Shown: positions 30,013 through 38,518 of the stretch, piece after piece
Numbering within the stretch: position 1 is the stretch's first letter
Layout of the letters: each line of letters begins with the position of its first letter
Source: Acinetobacter sp. Ac_5812
Lineage (GTDB): Bacteria > Pseudomonadota > Gammaproteobacteria > Pseudomonadales > Moraxellaceae
Assembly (NCBI RefSeq): GCF_013072695.1
Contig: NZ_LXUK01000022.1
Location: forward strand, 679,084 to 743,083
Length of the DNA: 64,000 nucleotides
Direction of reading: 5' to 3'
Notes under the pieces: model-generated
Database searches by the model: none
What the model saw: the letters and a program-made list of their open reading frames with translations, nothing else
Told to the model about the DNA's origin: nothing
Made by a program: the position numbers and the translations under genes

Positions 30013-30491
30013 TGCGAAATTAATACAGTTGCTGTTGCCAAGATGCCTTCTTGGCGACCAGTAAATCCCAATTTTTCAGTTGTTGTGGCTTTAATACTAA
30101 TTTGAGTCACATCAACATCTAAAACATCTGCGATACTTTGACGCATCTCTAAATTATGCTTCGCTAATTTAGGACGTTCGCAAGCAACCGTAATGTCTGC
30201 ATTATTGAGCTGATAACCACGATCTAAAATCAATTGATAGACATGTTTAAGTAACAAACGACTATCTGCACCTTTGTATTCAGGATCTGTATCGGGAAAA
30301 TGCTGACCAATATCACCGAGTGCCAACGCACCCAATAAAGCATCACTCAGTGCATGTAATACCACATCCCCATCCGAATGCGCCTTTAAACCATGCGTAT
30401 GTGGAATTTGAACACCCGCTAAAGTAACAAAATTACCTTCTTCGAACGCATGTACATCAATCCCTTGTCCAATCCGAATTTGAGCAACCAT
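30000..30491 (-). CDS. ispF: 2-C-methyl-D-erythritol 2,4-cyclodiphosphate synthase
   Basis: 163 residues, a zinc-dependent trimer of the MEP pathway. Metal ligands are in GQGIDVHAFEEG (D12, H14), and the signature HSDGDVVLHALSDALLGAL follows. The expected partner ispD is not adjacent. It is convergent with the phosphatase-like gene. Confidence 0.95.
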   Translation of the reverse strand: MVAQIRIGQGIDVHAFEEGNFVTLAGVQIPHTHGLKAHSDGDVVLHALSDALLGALALGDIGQHFPDTDPEYKGADSRLLLKHVYQLILDRGYQLNNADITVACERPKLAKHNLEMRQSIADVLDVDVTQISIKATTTEKLGFTGRQEGILATATVLISHQAK

Positions 30492-30589
30492 ATGATTTTC
30501 CTTTTACAATATACCGAACTAATCTTGTATTCAGGCTTTCTATTTCGCTATAGTACGTTGAGCAAATTAGACTGAAAGTATAAGTGATT

Positions 30590-31237
30590 ATGCTGTTTAA
30601 CACTGTAAGAAATCAATTAAAGAAATCTGGCTACATCATCACATTGAGTTGTTTTTGCTCAACATTTGCCTATGCGGAAGCAATTGACTGCAACAGCAAG
30701 GATTTAGAAGCTCAAAAAATCTGCGCTAAGCAATATAAAGAGCAGCGTCTGAAGCTCAATGCCAAGTTTTTAACCGCTTATTTGGTGACGGACGCCCCAT
30801 TACAACTATTACATGACACCCAAACACTATGGCTGAATCAAGTACAGCAATGCAAAACCAAGAGCTGTTATCAACAGCAATTTGATGCACGTTTGGATGA
30901 TTTGAATTTTTATACCTCAATGAACCAAACCTTGACACAACATTATCTAAAATATGAACACGGTAAACTAGCAGCTCAACCTGTGCATTTACAGATCCAT
31001 CAGTTGGATAAAGATAAACTTAAAATAGAAGGCACTGCATATCGCAATCCCAATAATCGTCTAGAAACTCAAACCTTATCATTATTGGCATATAGTACGC
31101 CTGAACAAAAAGGCCAAATTATTGATAATGAAAAAAAATGCCAGTATCAATTTGATTTTCAAAAAGCTTTATTAATCATTAAATCTGCACAAAAAGATTG
31201 CGGCAGATTTACTGGGATCTATCGTTTGTACGATTAA
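30590..31237 (+). CDS. exported protein with LprI-like domain
   Basis: About 215 residues from the ATG at 30590 (a GTG two codons upstream is also possible). The hydrophobic segment ITLSCFCSTFAYAEA is a signal peptide. The mature part has the Cys pattern of lysozyme-inhibitor LprI/DUF1311 proteins: CNSKDLEAQKICAKQY, then LWLNQVQQCKTKSCYQQQFD. A C-terminal extension of about 90 residues with two further Cys is not part of that domain. A periplasmic location is likely; lysozyme inhibition is a family-level guess. Confidence 0.7.
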   Translation: MLFNTVRNQLKKSGYIITLSCFCSTFAYAEAIDCNSKDLEAQKICAKQYKEQRLKLNAKFLTAYLVTDAPLQLLHDTQTLWLNQVQQCKTKSCYQQQFDARLDDLNFYTSMNQTLTQHYLKYEHGKLAAQPVHLQIHQLDKDKLKIEGTAYRNPNNRLETQTLSLLAYSTPEQKGQIIDNEKKCQYQFDFQKALLIIKSAQKDCGRFTGIYRLYD

Positions 31238-31252
31238 TGGTCTTAACATTTA

Positions 31253-31281
31253 AAAACCGATGTTTTCACATCGGCTTTTTT
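31253..31281. terminator. terminator between the LprI-like gene and dadA
   Basis: The stem AAAACCGATG...CATCGGCTTTTTT lies 16 bases past the LprI-like gene's stop and just before the dadA stop. The T run is on the plus strand. Confidence 0.75.
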
Positions 31282-31284
31282 GAT

Positions 31285-32529
31285 TCAGCTTGGGAATTTT
31301 TCTGCAATTTCTTGGCTAATCAATACCGCTGTCGCCGCAGACAAAGTCCAACCTAAATGCCCATGACCAGTGTTATAAAACACTCGTGGTTGCTTACCCT
31401 GTTTTACCACAGGCAGCATATTCGGCATCATTGGACGCAAACCTGCCCATGGCACAACATGCTCAGTCGAAATATCAAAGTTTTGGTTGACCCAATTAAT
31501 TAAAGGCTGGATACGATCAGCACGAATATCTCGATTATATCCATTAAATTCAGCTGTCCCAGCAATACGTAAACGATCAGCACCTAAGCGAGACGTTACA
31601 ATCTTGGCACTTTCATCAAGTAAACTCACCCACGGTGCATTTTTAACACTTCGTTCATCTTTCAACTGCACTGTAATGGAATAGCCTTTGACAGGATAGA
31701 CATTCACACTATCACCGAGCATGTCAGCGAGTTGATAGCTTCCTACACCACCACAGACCAAAACTAAATCGGCAATAATTTCAGTGATTCCATCCGCGCT
31801 CGGGTTGACATTTTCGGAACTATTTTTGCAGTGAACAACCGCTTTATCTTGAGTAAATTTGACATCAACAACATCTAAGCCAAAACAATATTTCACACCA
31901 TATTGCTGTGTTTTTTCAGCCAAGCCAACAGAGAATTTATGGATATCACCTGTCGCATCACCTGCAGTGTAATATCCCCCATAATAGTCGCCTGTTAATG
32001 TCGGTTCGATGGCTTTCATTTCTTCAGGGGTAATCGCATTGCGTTCCAACTTACCTTCAACCAGCACATCATTGACTTGCTTGGCAATTTGGTAATCTTC
32101 CTTGGTGTGATACATATGCAAAATGCCACGTTTTTCCAAGTCAAAAGAAATATTTTCCTTTTCAGCCACCTCAAATAAACGCTGTCTTGCCAACAAGGCT
32201 AATCGCACTGTTTCAATGGTATTGGCTTTATAATTTTTAATATGCGTCAAAAACTCAATCAGCCAGCGATACTTATGCACACTAAAAGATGGGTTGAGTA
32301 ATAATGGTGCATCTTTCTTACTCATCCATTTGATACCTTTGAGCACCGTTGCTTTTTGGTTCCAGACTTCGGCATTGCAGGCAGATAATTGCCCACCATT
32401 GGCAAAAGAGGTTTCCATGGCTGGAAACAGATGGCGATCAATCACCGTCACCTCATAACCCAATTTAATTAATTCATAAGCAGATGTTACACCCGTAATC
32501 CCCGCACCAATCACAACAACATGTGGCAT
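31285..32529 (-). CDS. dadA: D-amino acid dehydrogenase (DadA-like)
   Basis: A 414-residue FAD-dependent deaminating dehydrogenase. The FAD motif VVIGAGITGVTSAYEL is at the N-terminus, followed by the family segment SFANGGQLSACNAEVW; the C-terminus has GLRPMMPNMLPV and GHGHLGWTLS. AGGAG lies 7 bases before the ATG. It stands alone behind a tandem glycine riboswitch, so glycine, or a compound made from it, is probably the relevant substrate or signal. Neither the alanine racemase dadX nor an Lrp gene is adjacent. Confidence 0.88.
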   Translation of the reverse strand: MPHVVVIGAGITGVTSAYELIKLGYEVTVIDRHLFPAMETSFANGGQLSACNAEVWNQKATVLKGIKWMSKKDAPLLLNPSFSVHKYRWLIEFLTHIKNYKANTIETVRLALLARQRLFEVAEKENISFDLEKRGILHMYHTKEDYQIAKQVNDVLVEGKLERNAITPEEMKAIEPTLTGDYYGGYYTAGDATGDIHKFSVGLAEKTQQYGVKYCFGLDVVDVKFTQDKAVVHCKNSSENVNPSADGITEIIADLVLVCGGVGSYQLADMLGDSVNVYPVKGYSITVQLKDERSVKNAPWVSLLDESAKIVTSRLGADRLRIAGTAEFNGYNRDIRADRIQPLINWVNQNFDISTEHVVPWAGLRPMMPNMLPVVKQGKQPRVFYNTGHGHLGWTLSAATAVLISQEIAEKFPS

Positions 32530-32567
32530 AGCAAACTCCTAGAAATGCATAACATTTCTTAATGCAT

Positions 32568-32700
32568 AGCCCCATCTGTCATGGTACCTGAGAGTTTCGG
32601 CAGATGATTACCAATTAATCATTTAGCCTTCCCCTTCGGTGAGTGTTTATCATAGAAGAAAAAAATTGTTAATTTCTACAAGTTGAGCACTGCTCTCCAG
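32568..32700 (-). promoter_or_regulatory. glycine riboswitch, second (gene-proximal) aptamer
   Basis: Read on the minus strand: CTGGAGAGCAGTGC, a long variable arm, the core CACCGAAGGGGAAGG, a hairpin, then GCCGAAACTCTCAGGTACC. These are the conserved blocks of the gcvT-type glycine aptamer. Its 3' end is about 40 bases from the dadA start, with the small stem GAAATG/CATTTC next to the Shine-Dalgarno and no T run, which points to control of translation. Confidence 0.88.
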
Positions 32701-32721
32701 ATTGTATTTCTATTATTACAG

Positions 32722-32791
32722 TCCTTCTGCCTGAGAGTTTCCGGGGTCGTTGCTCCTTCGGCGAGTTCATTGAAGAACTTCTCTCCCGCAA
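32722..32791 (-). promoter_or_regulatory. glycine riboswitch, first (distal) aptamer
   Basis: On the minus strand: GCGGGAGAGAAGTT, then CGCCGAAGGAGCAA and CCCGGAAACTCTCAGGCA. It is a compact canonical aptamer, about 20 bases before the second one, giving the tandem arrangement typical of glycine riboswitches. Confidence 0.9.
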
Positions 32792-32902
32792 TAATATTTA
32801 TATTCCTATAAGCAATATATATGCCGCCTAAAAATACCGACACTAAATTCTTGTAATTGTTTGTAGGCGAAGAATTGTGCTATTTCAAGTTACTTAGGCA
32901 AT

Positions 32903-32929
32903 AAAAAAGCAGACCTGAAGTCTGCTTTA
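32903..32929 (-). terminator. terminator after the 185-residue unknown gene
   Basis: AAAGCAGAC pairs with GTCTGCTTT around a 5-base loop; on the minus strand it ends in T6. It lies just past the stop at 32934. Confidence 0.85.
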
Positions 32930-32933
32930 AATA

Positions 32934-33491
32934 TTAGAATTTACATTGCAAAATCTGATCTGAGAATTGCCCTTTCCAAAGTTCTCGTAACGTTGGTAAA
33001 TAGAATTTCTCACCAATCATCACCAATTCTGCATCAATCAGCGCATGAATTTCATGCATCAACACATAATCCAAAGCAATGAGTGATAATTGCGGCTGAC
33101 TTTGGGTAATTTGCTTACGTCTAACTTGTGCTTTTTTTACCAATTCGTTGGCAAAGTTTTTGTCTTTATAGGTGGTGATCGCGCTTAAACGCAGCTCAAT
33201 GATGCCCCAACCTTCTAATAATTTTTTGAAAATTTCAAAGTCTTTTGAGGTTGCTTCCCAAGTAACATTTTCCAAATCATTATCTTCTGGCAAAACTGGC
33301 AATAATAAATCAGCAGTACTTGGAAAAATTTTCTTTAAATTCAACAGAAACTTAACAGGATTTTCATTTGGAAGATCAGAAAATTGGATGTTGGTTTTGG
33401 TATCTGTTAAATAGATATTCAGCATAATGAAGCAACAGTCAGGTAAATCAAAAGGATATTGTACGCAGTTCAATTTATAAAAACTACCCAT
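32934..33491 (-). CDS. hypothetical protein
   Basis: 185 residues, mixed charged and hydrophobic, with no signal peptide or membrane helix. I do not recognise a family. The start at 33491 has GAGGG 8 bases upstream; an internal ATG at 33425 (MLNIYLTD) lacks a ribosome site but would give a cleaner N-terminus. The Shine-Dalgarno overlaps the fumC terminator stem, so the gene may have its own promoter or partial readthrough from fumC. Confidence 0.7.
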   Translation of the reverse strand: MGSFYKLNCVQYPFDLPDCCFIMLNIYLTDTKTNIQFSDLPNENPVKFLLNLKKIFPSTADLLLPVLPEDNDLENVTWEATSKDFEIFKKLLEGWGIIELRLSAITTYKDKNFANELVKKAQVRRKQITQSQPQLSLIALDYVLMHEIHALIDAELVMIGEKFYLPTLRELWKGQFSDQILQCKF

Positions 33492-33523
33492 AAAAAATCC
33501 CTCTATTAAAGAAGGATTTTTTT
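33492..33523 (-). terminator. terminator after fumC
   Basis: On the minus strand AAAAAAATCC pairs with GGATTTTTT around a 13-base loop. It overlaps the ribosome site of the next gene, so termination may be partial. Confidence 0.65.
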
Positions 33524-33538
33524 ACTCAAAAATCAAGC

Positions 33539-34933
33539 TTATTTGCTATTCGGAGAAACCATATTTTCAGGCTTAACCACTTCATCAAATTGTTCAGCAG
33601 TCACTAAACCAAGTTCAACCGCGACTTGTTTTAAGGTTTTATTTTCCTTATAAGCCATTTTCGCGACTTTGGCAGAGTTTTCATAGCCAATCACAGGATT
33701 CAATGCAGTCACCAGCATTAATGAGTTATGCAAGAAGTAGTCAATTTTCTCACGATTTGGCTCAATACCCACTGCACAGTGATCATTAAAGCTATTACAT
33801 GCATCACCTAATAACTGGATAGATTGCAATAAATTATATGCAATTACAGGCATAAACACGTTTAACTCGAAATTACCCGAAGCACCCGCTACATTAATTG
33901 TGGTGTCATTCCCTAAAACTTGAGCAACAACCATAGTCATCGCTTCACTTTGGGTCGGATTCACTTTACCTGGCATAATGCTTGAACCAGGTTCATTTTC
34001 TGGAATACGAATTTCACCAAATCCACAGCGTGGGCCGCTGGCCAACCAACGAATATCGTTGGCGATTTTATTTAAGCTTGCTGCAAGTGTTTTTAATGCA
34101 CCTGATGCAAACACAGCAGCATCGCGTCCAGCCAATGCTTCAAATTTATTTGGTGCGGTCACAAAAGGCAGACCTGTTAACTCAGCTAATTGCTCAGCTG
34201 CTTTAACCGCATAATCTGGATGTGCATTTAATCCAGTACCAACCGCGGTCCCACCTAAAGGCAATTCATATAAACCAGACAGTGCTTGCTGTAAACGCTT
34301 CAAGCCATGCTCTAATTGTGAAACATAACCACTAAATTCTTGGCCCAAGGTCAAAGGTGTCGCATCTTGTAAATGGGTACGGCCAATTTTGACGATATCA
34401 TCAAATTCTTCTGACTTACGCTGTAAAGTCTCTTTTAGCTTCGCAACGGCTGGAATGAGTAATTCATTAATTTGAATGCTTGCAGCCACATGGATTGCAG
34501 TTGGGAACGAGTCATTGGTTGATTGTGCACGATTGACATGGTCGTTTGGATGAACTGGTTTTTGTGCACCCAATACTTGGCCTAATTTCTGATTGGCAAT
34601 GTTGGCAATCACTTCATTACAGTTCATGTTACTTTGTGTACCTGAACCCGTTTGCCAAACCACCAATGGAAATTGTGAATCCCATTGTCCAGCAATTACT
34701 TCTTCGGCAGCCCCGACAATATACTGACTCAAATCTTCAGGCAGTTGTTTTAACTCAGCATTGGTGATTGCAGCAGCTTTTTTCACAAGCCCCATCGCGC
34801 GAATCATGGCACGTGGCAAGCGTTCTTGACCAATTTTAAAGTTTTGTAAACTTCGCTGCGTTTGCGCACCCCATAAGGCTTCATTCGGGACCTCAATGTC
34901 ACCCATTGTGTCGTGTTCAATTCGCATTTGCAT
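33539..34933 (-). CDS. fumC: class II fumarate hydratase
   Basis: 464 residues from the ATG at 34933 (AGAGG 7 bases upstream). An iron-free hydratase interconverting fumarate and malate, with the superfamily signature [13 protein letters not shown] and the segments GSGTQSNMN and [11 protein letters not shown] Fur-box-like sequence about 100 bases upstream suggests induction under iron starvation, when iron-sulfur fumarases fail (inference). Confidence 0.95.
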   Translation of the reverse strand: MQMRIEHDTMGDIEVPNEALWGAQTQRSLQNFKIGQERLPRAMIRAMGLVKKAAAITNAELKQLPEDLSQYIVGAAEEVIAGQWDSQFPLVVWQTGSGTQSNMNCNEVIANIANQKLGQVLGAQKPVHPNDHVNRAQSTNDSFPTAIHVAASIQINELLIPAVAKLKETLQRKSEEFDDIVKIGRTHLQDATPLTLGQEFSGYVSQLEHGLKRLQQALSGLYELPLGGTAVGTGLNAHPDYAVKAAEQLAELTGLPFVTAPNKFEALAGRDAAVFASGALKTLAASLNKIANDIRWLASGPRCGFGEIRIPENEPGSSIMPGKVNPTQSEAMTMVVAQVLGNDTTINVAGASGNFELNVFMPVIAYNLLQSIQLLGDACNSFNDHCAVGIEPNREKIDYFLHNSLMLVTALNPVIGYENSAKVAKMAYKENKTLKQVAVELGLVTAEQFDEVVKPENMVSPNSK

Positions 34934-35031
34934 AAACAACCTCTACTCTATTTGGTTAAAGTTCTCACGGGCTGAAGCAAAGTGATGCTTTGGCTAGTTG
35001 CCGTTATCCTAATCAAAGCAGATATAATTGT

Positions 35032-35049
35032 AAATAAGAATCATTATCT
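35032..35049 (-). promoter_or_regulatory. candidate Fur box upstream of fumC
   Basis: On the minus strand AGATAATGATTCTTATTT. The first half GATAATGAT is a perfect match to half of the Fur consensus; the second half is weaker. It touches the stop codon of the upstream epimerase-like gene. Confidence 0.4.
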
Positions 35050-36056
35050 TAATTACCTTTTAAGGTATTCAGATAAAAGCGCCATTCATTTTCAATCATC
35101 TGTACCAAAGGTCGTTTTGGTGACCAGTTAAGAACCTTCTCTGCCTTGTCAATTATTGCACCTAATTGTGCAATTTCATCATGCTGAAATACTGCGGGCT
35201 GAACATGCACTTTCGCCTGAGTCACTTTCTCAATTTCATTTAAAAGGTTTTGAATTGAGGTCAGTTGTAAATGTGCGATGTTGAATGACTCCATGCAGTT
35301 ATTCTGCGTACTTAACCAATTTAGGGTCATTAAAATGGCATCGCATGCATCTAAAACATGCAGAAAGCTTCTCTCAACAGTTCCATCGGCAGTTGGGGCC
35401 TGATTCTGCAATTCAATACATTCACGCTGCATTGCAGCAACTTGTAAAGCCAATGGCACGATATTCTTAGGCAGTTGAGTGACAAATTCACCTAATACAC
35501 CATGCTCAAATGCACCAACAATATTGGATAACCGCAGATTTACAATCCTCCACTCGGGATCGACACGATAAGTATCTGCAATAATATCTTCAACCATTTG
35601 CTGAGATCGAACATAAGGATTCGAATATTTATAGTTAAATTCAGTCTCTTCCTTAAGTTCAGCACTTGATTGGCCGTAAACCGCCAGACTGGACAAATTG
35701 ATTAACTGTCTCACACCCATCCTCTGCATGGCTCTTAACAGGCTCATAATGCTGCTAACATTATCATTATAATATTCAAGAGGTTTTAAAGCAGATTCTT
35801 CTAATGATTTAAAACTGGCAGTATGAATCACAGTGTCGATGGAATATTGTTCAAAAACTTTATTAAGTGCTGGTGTATTTCGAACATCAAGTTTCGCAAA
35901 TGGAATATACATTCCTGAGATATATTCTAAACGTTCTAAAGTTTGTAAGGTCGAATTGGCTAAATTATCCACAATGACGATTTCTTGCCCGTGAGCCAAA
36001 AGGCTCAAAGCAATATGTGAACCAATAAAGCCTAAACCACCTGTCAGCAAAATCAT
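35049..36056 (-). CDS. NAD-dependent epimerase/dehydratase family protein with altered active site
   Basis: 335 residues, extended short-chain dehydrogenase of the GalE type. The NAD motif GGLGFIGSH is at residues 6-14, with an acidic D30 after the second strand. The active-site Ser is in LINLSSLAVYG. The catalytic YxxxK reads Y148-VRS-Q152 (CAG where AAG would give Lys), so the lysine is missing. The sugar substrate is unknown. It is divergent from the tus genes with a 66-base gap. Confidence 0.82.
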   Translation of the reverse strand: MILLTGGLGFIGSHIALSLLAHGQEIVIVDNLANSTLQTLERLEYISGMYIPFAKLDVRNTPALNKVFEQYSIDTVIHTASFKSLEESALKPLEYYNDNVSSIMSLLRAMQRMGVRQLINLSSLAVYGQSSAELKEETEFNYKYSNPYVRSQQMVEDIIADTYRVDPEWRIVNLRLSNIVGAFEHGVLGEFVTQLPKNIVPLALQVAAMQRECIELQNQAPTADGTVERSFLHVLDACDAILMTLNWLSTQNNCMESFNIAHLQLTSIQNLLNEIEKVTQAKVHVQPAVFQHDEIAQLGAIIDKAEKVLNWSPKRPLVQMIENEWRFYLNTLKGN

Positions 36057-36122
36057 TGTATACTTACCTTCCTTTATATCTGTCCATCATTTTTTGCCAA
36101 TTATGACCATAGTGAATATTCC

Positions 36123-36491
36123 ATGAGCACACTATTGCTAATCACTTCTTCTCCTACGTCGATTATGGCTTGGCATGCTTTTGGTCTAGCTCAAGCGCTT
36201 CAAAATAAGGATGAAGACGTTCGTGTCTTCTTTTACCAAGATGGTGTTCAGGTTGCGAATGACTTACAGTGGTTTCCCGATGATCAACGCAACTTAAAAC
36301 ACGAATGGCAAAAGCTTGGCATTCGACTCCCTGTCTGTGTCAGTGCTGCCCTTGCTCGGGGTATCACTGATGCGGACAATGCAAAACGTCATTCACTTCA
36401 ACATCACAACTTAGCCAATGGCTTTGAACTTGTGGGTCTCGGAGAACTTGCTGACGCAGTACAAAGCTGTTCTCGTTTAATTCAATTTTAA
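36123..36491 (+). CDS. tusD: sulfurtransferase complex subunit TusD
   Basis: 122 residues of the DsrE family. The persulfide-carrying Cys is in LGIRLPVCVSAALARG. It takes sulfur from TusA and passes it to TusE for 2-thiouridine formation at U34 of tRNAs. It is first in a tusDCBE run; tusA is not here. Confidence 0.93.
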   Translation: MSTLLLITSSPTSIMAWHAFGLAQALQNKDEDVRVFFYQDGVQVANDLQWFPDDQRNLKHEWQKLGIRLPVCVSAALARGITDADNAKRHSLQHHNLANGFELVGLGELADAVQSCSRLIQF

Positions 36492-36534
36492 TTAAAGTTC
36501 TTTACTAGAGTGTTGCTTTGAAAAGGTAAATTGT

Positions 36535-36885
36535 GTGAAATCTGTACTCGTCATTCTAACTCAACCTAACTTAACAAGTTTGCAAATCAATGAAAGCTTG
36601 TCCGCTACTATGGTTTTAGCAACCTTTGGTATTTCTGTCAAAGTATTATTAAAATGTGCGGCAATTAACTTATTAGACAATAAATTAGAATTTGATCAAC
36701 TTAAACATGCGTTCAAAATTGCAGCCAACATGGTTGAAAGTTTTGAGTTCTACGATTTGACCCCAATTCTGATTGAATCTAAAAATCAAGAACTTAGTAC
36801 TGTTAAAAATACTGATCAGGAGATCGAATTTATTGATCTCAATCCTGAATTCCTACAAAATTTTGATCACATATTGTACTGGTAA
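36535..36885 (+). CDS. tusC: sulfurtransferase complex subunit TusC
   Basis: 116 residues of the DsrF family with N-terminal SVLVILTQPNLTSLQINES. The start is GTG. It forms the TusBCD heterohexamer and has no catalytic Cys of its own. Confidence 0.88.
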   Translation: MKSVLVILTQPNLTSLQINESLSATMVLATFGISVKVLLKCAAINLLDNKLEFDQLKHAFKIAANMVESFEFYDLTPILIESKNQELSTVKNTDQEIEFIDLNPEFLQNFDHILYW

Positions 36886-36895
36886 GGTGGCTTTT

Positions 36896-37171
36896 ATGGA
36901 ACAAACAATGCTCTTTTTGGTCCAATCTGCGGCAGATCAGGTTTGGTCTGATCTAAAAAAAATGGCACAATCTGATGACTATATTGTGATTATGGGTAAT
37001 GCAGCGACTCACATACCTAACGCGATTACAGCAACTTATTACAACATTTATTGTTTAAGGAATGAACACAACTTACTTGATGATGAAATTAAATCTCAAA
37101 TTCAAGCGATCGATTATGCACAATTTGCGGATTTAGCTCTAAAATTCAAACGTTGTGTTTCTTTGAAGTAA
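36896..37171 (+). CDS. tusB: sulfurtransferase complex subunit TusB
   Basis: 91 residues from the ATG at 36896, which has AAGGTGG 6 bases upstream; reading frame further upstream is only overlap with tusC. DsrH fold: MLFLVQSAADQVW and a C-terminal FADLALKFKRCVSLK. It is the smallest subunit of TusBCD. Confidence 0.85.
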   Translation: MEQTMLFLVQSAADQVWSDLKKMAQSDDYIVIMGNAATHIPNAITATYYNIYCLRNEHNLLDDEIKSQIQAIDYAQFADLALKFKRCVSLK

Positions 37172-37209
37172 GACATCTTCAATTCATTTTAAATTTGTTA
37201 GGCTATTTT

Positions 37210-37521
37210 ATGCAGTTAGAGTTAGACCAAGACGGCCATTTAGTTGATTACACCATTTGGAATCAAGACGTTGCACAAGAATTAGCGAAGTCTTTAGATT
37301 TGCAGTTAACCAACTGGCATTTTGAGATTCTTTATGCAGTACGCCAGTTTTATCAGCAGTTTGGACACTCGCCTGCAACACGTCCACTCATTAAGTTTTT
37401 AATGAAAACCGTTAGTCCTGAAATTGATAATGCAGCATTGCAGCAGAAATTTAATACAGGTTTAGTCGCTCGCCATTTGAGTCGTTTGGCTGGCGTACCT
37501 AAACCTGCAAATTGTTTATAA
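37210..37521 (+). CDS. tusE: sulfur relay protein TusE (DsrC family)
   Basis: 103 residues from the ATG at 37210 (MQLELDQDGHLVDY). The DsrC signature RQFYQQFGHSPATRPLIKF is present and the chain ends KPANCL with the penultimate Cys that carries the persulfide to MnmA. In E. coli tusE is unlinked; here it directly follows tusB. Confidence 0.92.
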   Translation: MQLELDQDGHLVDYTIWNQDVAQELAKSLDLQLTNWHFEILYAVRQFYQQFGHSPATRPLIKFLMKTVSPEIDNAALQQKFNTGLVARHLSRLAGVPKPANCL

Positions 37522-37529
37522 TTTTTTAT

Positions 37530-38393
37530 TTACGCAAATTTCTTGGCACAGGCAACACAGGCAATTACTGCAATTGTGACGCCAAACATGGCTGGACTTA
37601 CTTGTTCATGTAATAAGACTGCGGCAATCACCAAACCAAAGATCGGTTGCAGTAGCTGAAGTTGCCCAACTGTTGCAATCCCGCCTTGTGCCAAGCCCTT
37701 ATACCAAAAGAAAAAACCAATCAGCATACTGAATAAAGATACATAAGCCAGACCAAGTTTTGCCGATGTTGAAATTTGTGCAAAGCTCACAGGCATATAC
37801 AGATATGAAATGAGCAGCATGATCGGCAATGTAATAATTAATGCCCAACAAATCACCTGCCAACCTCCCAAATGTTTAGAGAGTTTTCCGCCTTCGGCAT
37901 AACCAAAACCACAGAATATAATTGCCAATAGCATGAAAATATCACCGTAATTGAAAGCCCAACTTCCTGTTTGAATCAGCATATAACCAAAAACCAGCGA
38001 AGCACCTAAAACTGCAAATAACCAAAATACAAAATTCGGTCTTTCTCCACCTCGTAGCACACCAAAAATAGCAGTCGCCAAAGGCAATAAACCTACAAAG
38101 ACAATGGTGTGTGCAGCACTGACGTATTGAAGTGCTAATGCTGTAAATAACGGAAAGCCAACAACAACCCCAATCGCAACATAAAATAATGGCAACCAAT
38201 CTTTTCGCGTTGGTAATTGCTGACGTGATAATAAAATCAAAGCCAAACCAAGAAGACCCGCTATTGCGGCACGAGCAGCAGTTAAAAAAGTAGGGCTGAA
38301 ATCCATAACCGCAACGCGTGTGGCTGGTAGTGAACCGGCAAAAATAATCACGCCAATCAGCCCATTCATCCAACCACTACTTAAAGTTTTCAT
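37530..38393 (-). CDS. EamA/DMT-family transporter
   Basis: 287 residues with ten predicted transmembrane helices in two EamA repeats; the second repeat begins near residue 147. Its divergence from a MocR regulator sharing two inverted repeats suggests control by that regulator. The substrate may be an amino acid or amine, given the PLP-binding partner (inference). Confidence 0.85.
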   Translation of the reverse strand: MKTLSSGWMNGLIGVIIFAGSLPATRVAVMDFSPTFLTAARAAIAGLLGLALILLSRQQLPTRKDWLPLFYVAIGVVVGFPLFTALALQYVSAAHTIVFVGLLPLATAIFGVLRGGERPNFVFWLFAVLGASLVFGYMLIQTGSWAFNYGDIFMLLAIIFCGFGYAEGGKLSKHLGGWQVICWALIITLPIMLLISYLYMPVSFAQISTSAKLGLAYVSLFSMLIGFFFWYKGLAQGGIATVGQLQLLQPIFGLVIAAVLLHEQVSPAMFGVTIAVIACVACAKKFA

Positions 38394-38425
38394 TTAAATT
38401 CTCCAGATCTATGTGAAGAATTTAA

Positions 38426-38456
38426 ACTGTGTTATGGTTTATGCACCATACACAGT
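38426..38456. promoter_or_regulatory. inverted repeat 1 in the EamA/MocR gap
   Basis: ACTGTGTTATGG and CCATACACAGT form an inverted repeat with one base missing in one arm and an 8-base centre. It is a candidate operator for the adjacent MocR protein. Confidence 0.5.
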
Positions 38457-38473
38457 ACAGTACAATTCCAAAT

Positions 38474-38503
38474 AACTGTATTGGCTTACTAACCCATACA
38501 GTT
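38474..38503. promoter_or_regulatory. inverted repeat 2 in the EamA/MocR gap
   Basis: AACTGTAT (38474-38481) and ATACAGTT (38496-38503) are perfect arms around 14 bases. They share the core ACTGT/ACAGT with repeat 1, 15 bases before the mocR-type start codon. Confidence 0.55.
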
Positions 38504-38518
38504 TAAAGATAGATCGAG

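Noticed and set aside
36773-37521. Large overlaps between tusC, tusB and tusE.
   Set aside because: They disappear with the ATGs at 36896 and 37210, which have better ribosome sites and give family-length proteins.
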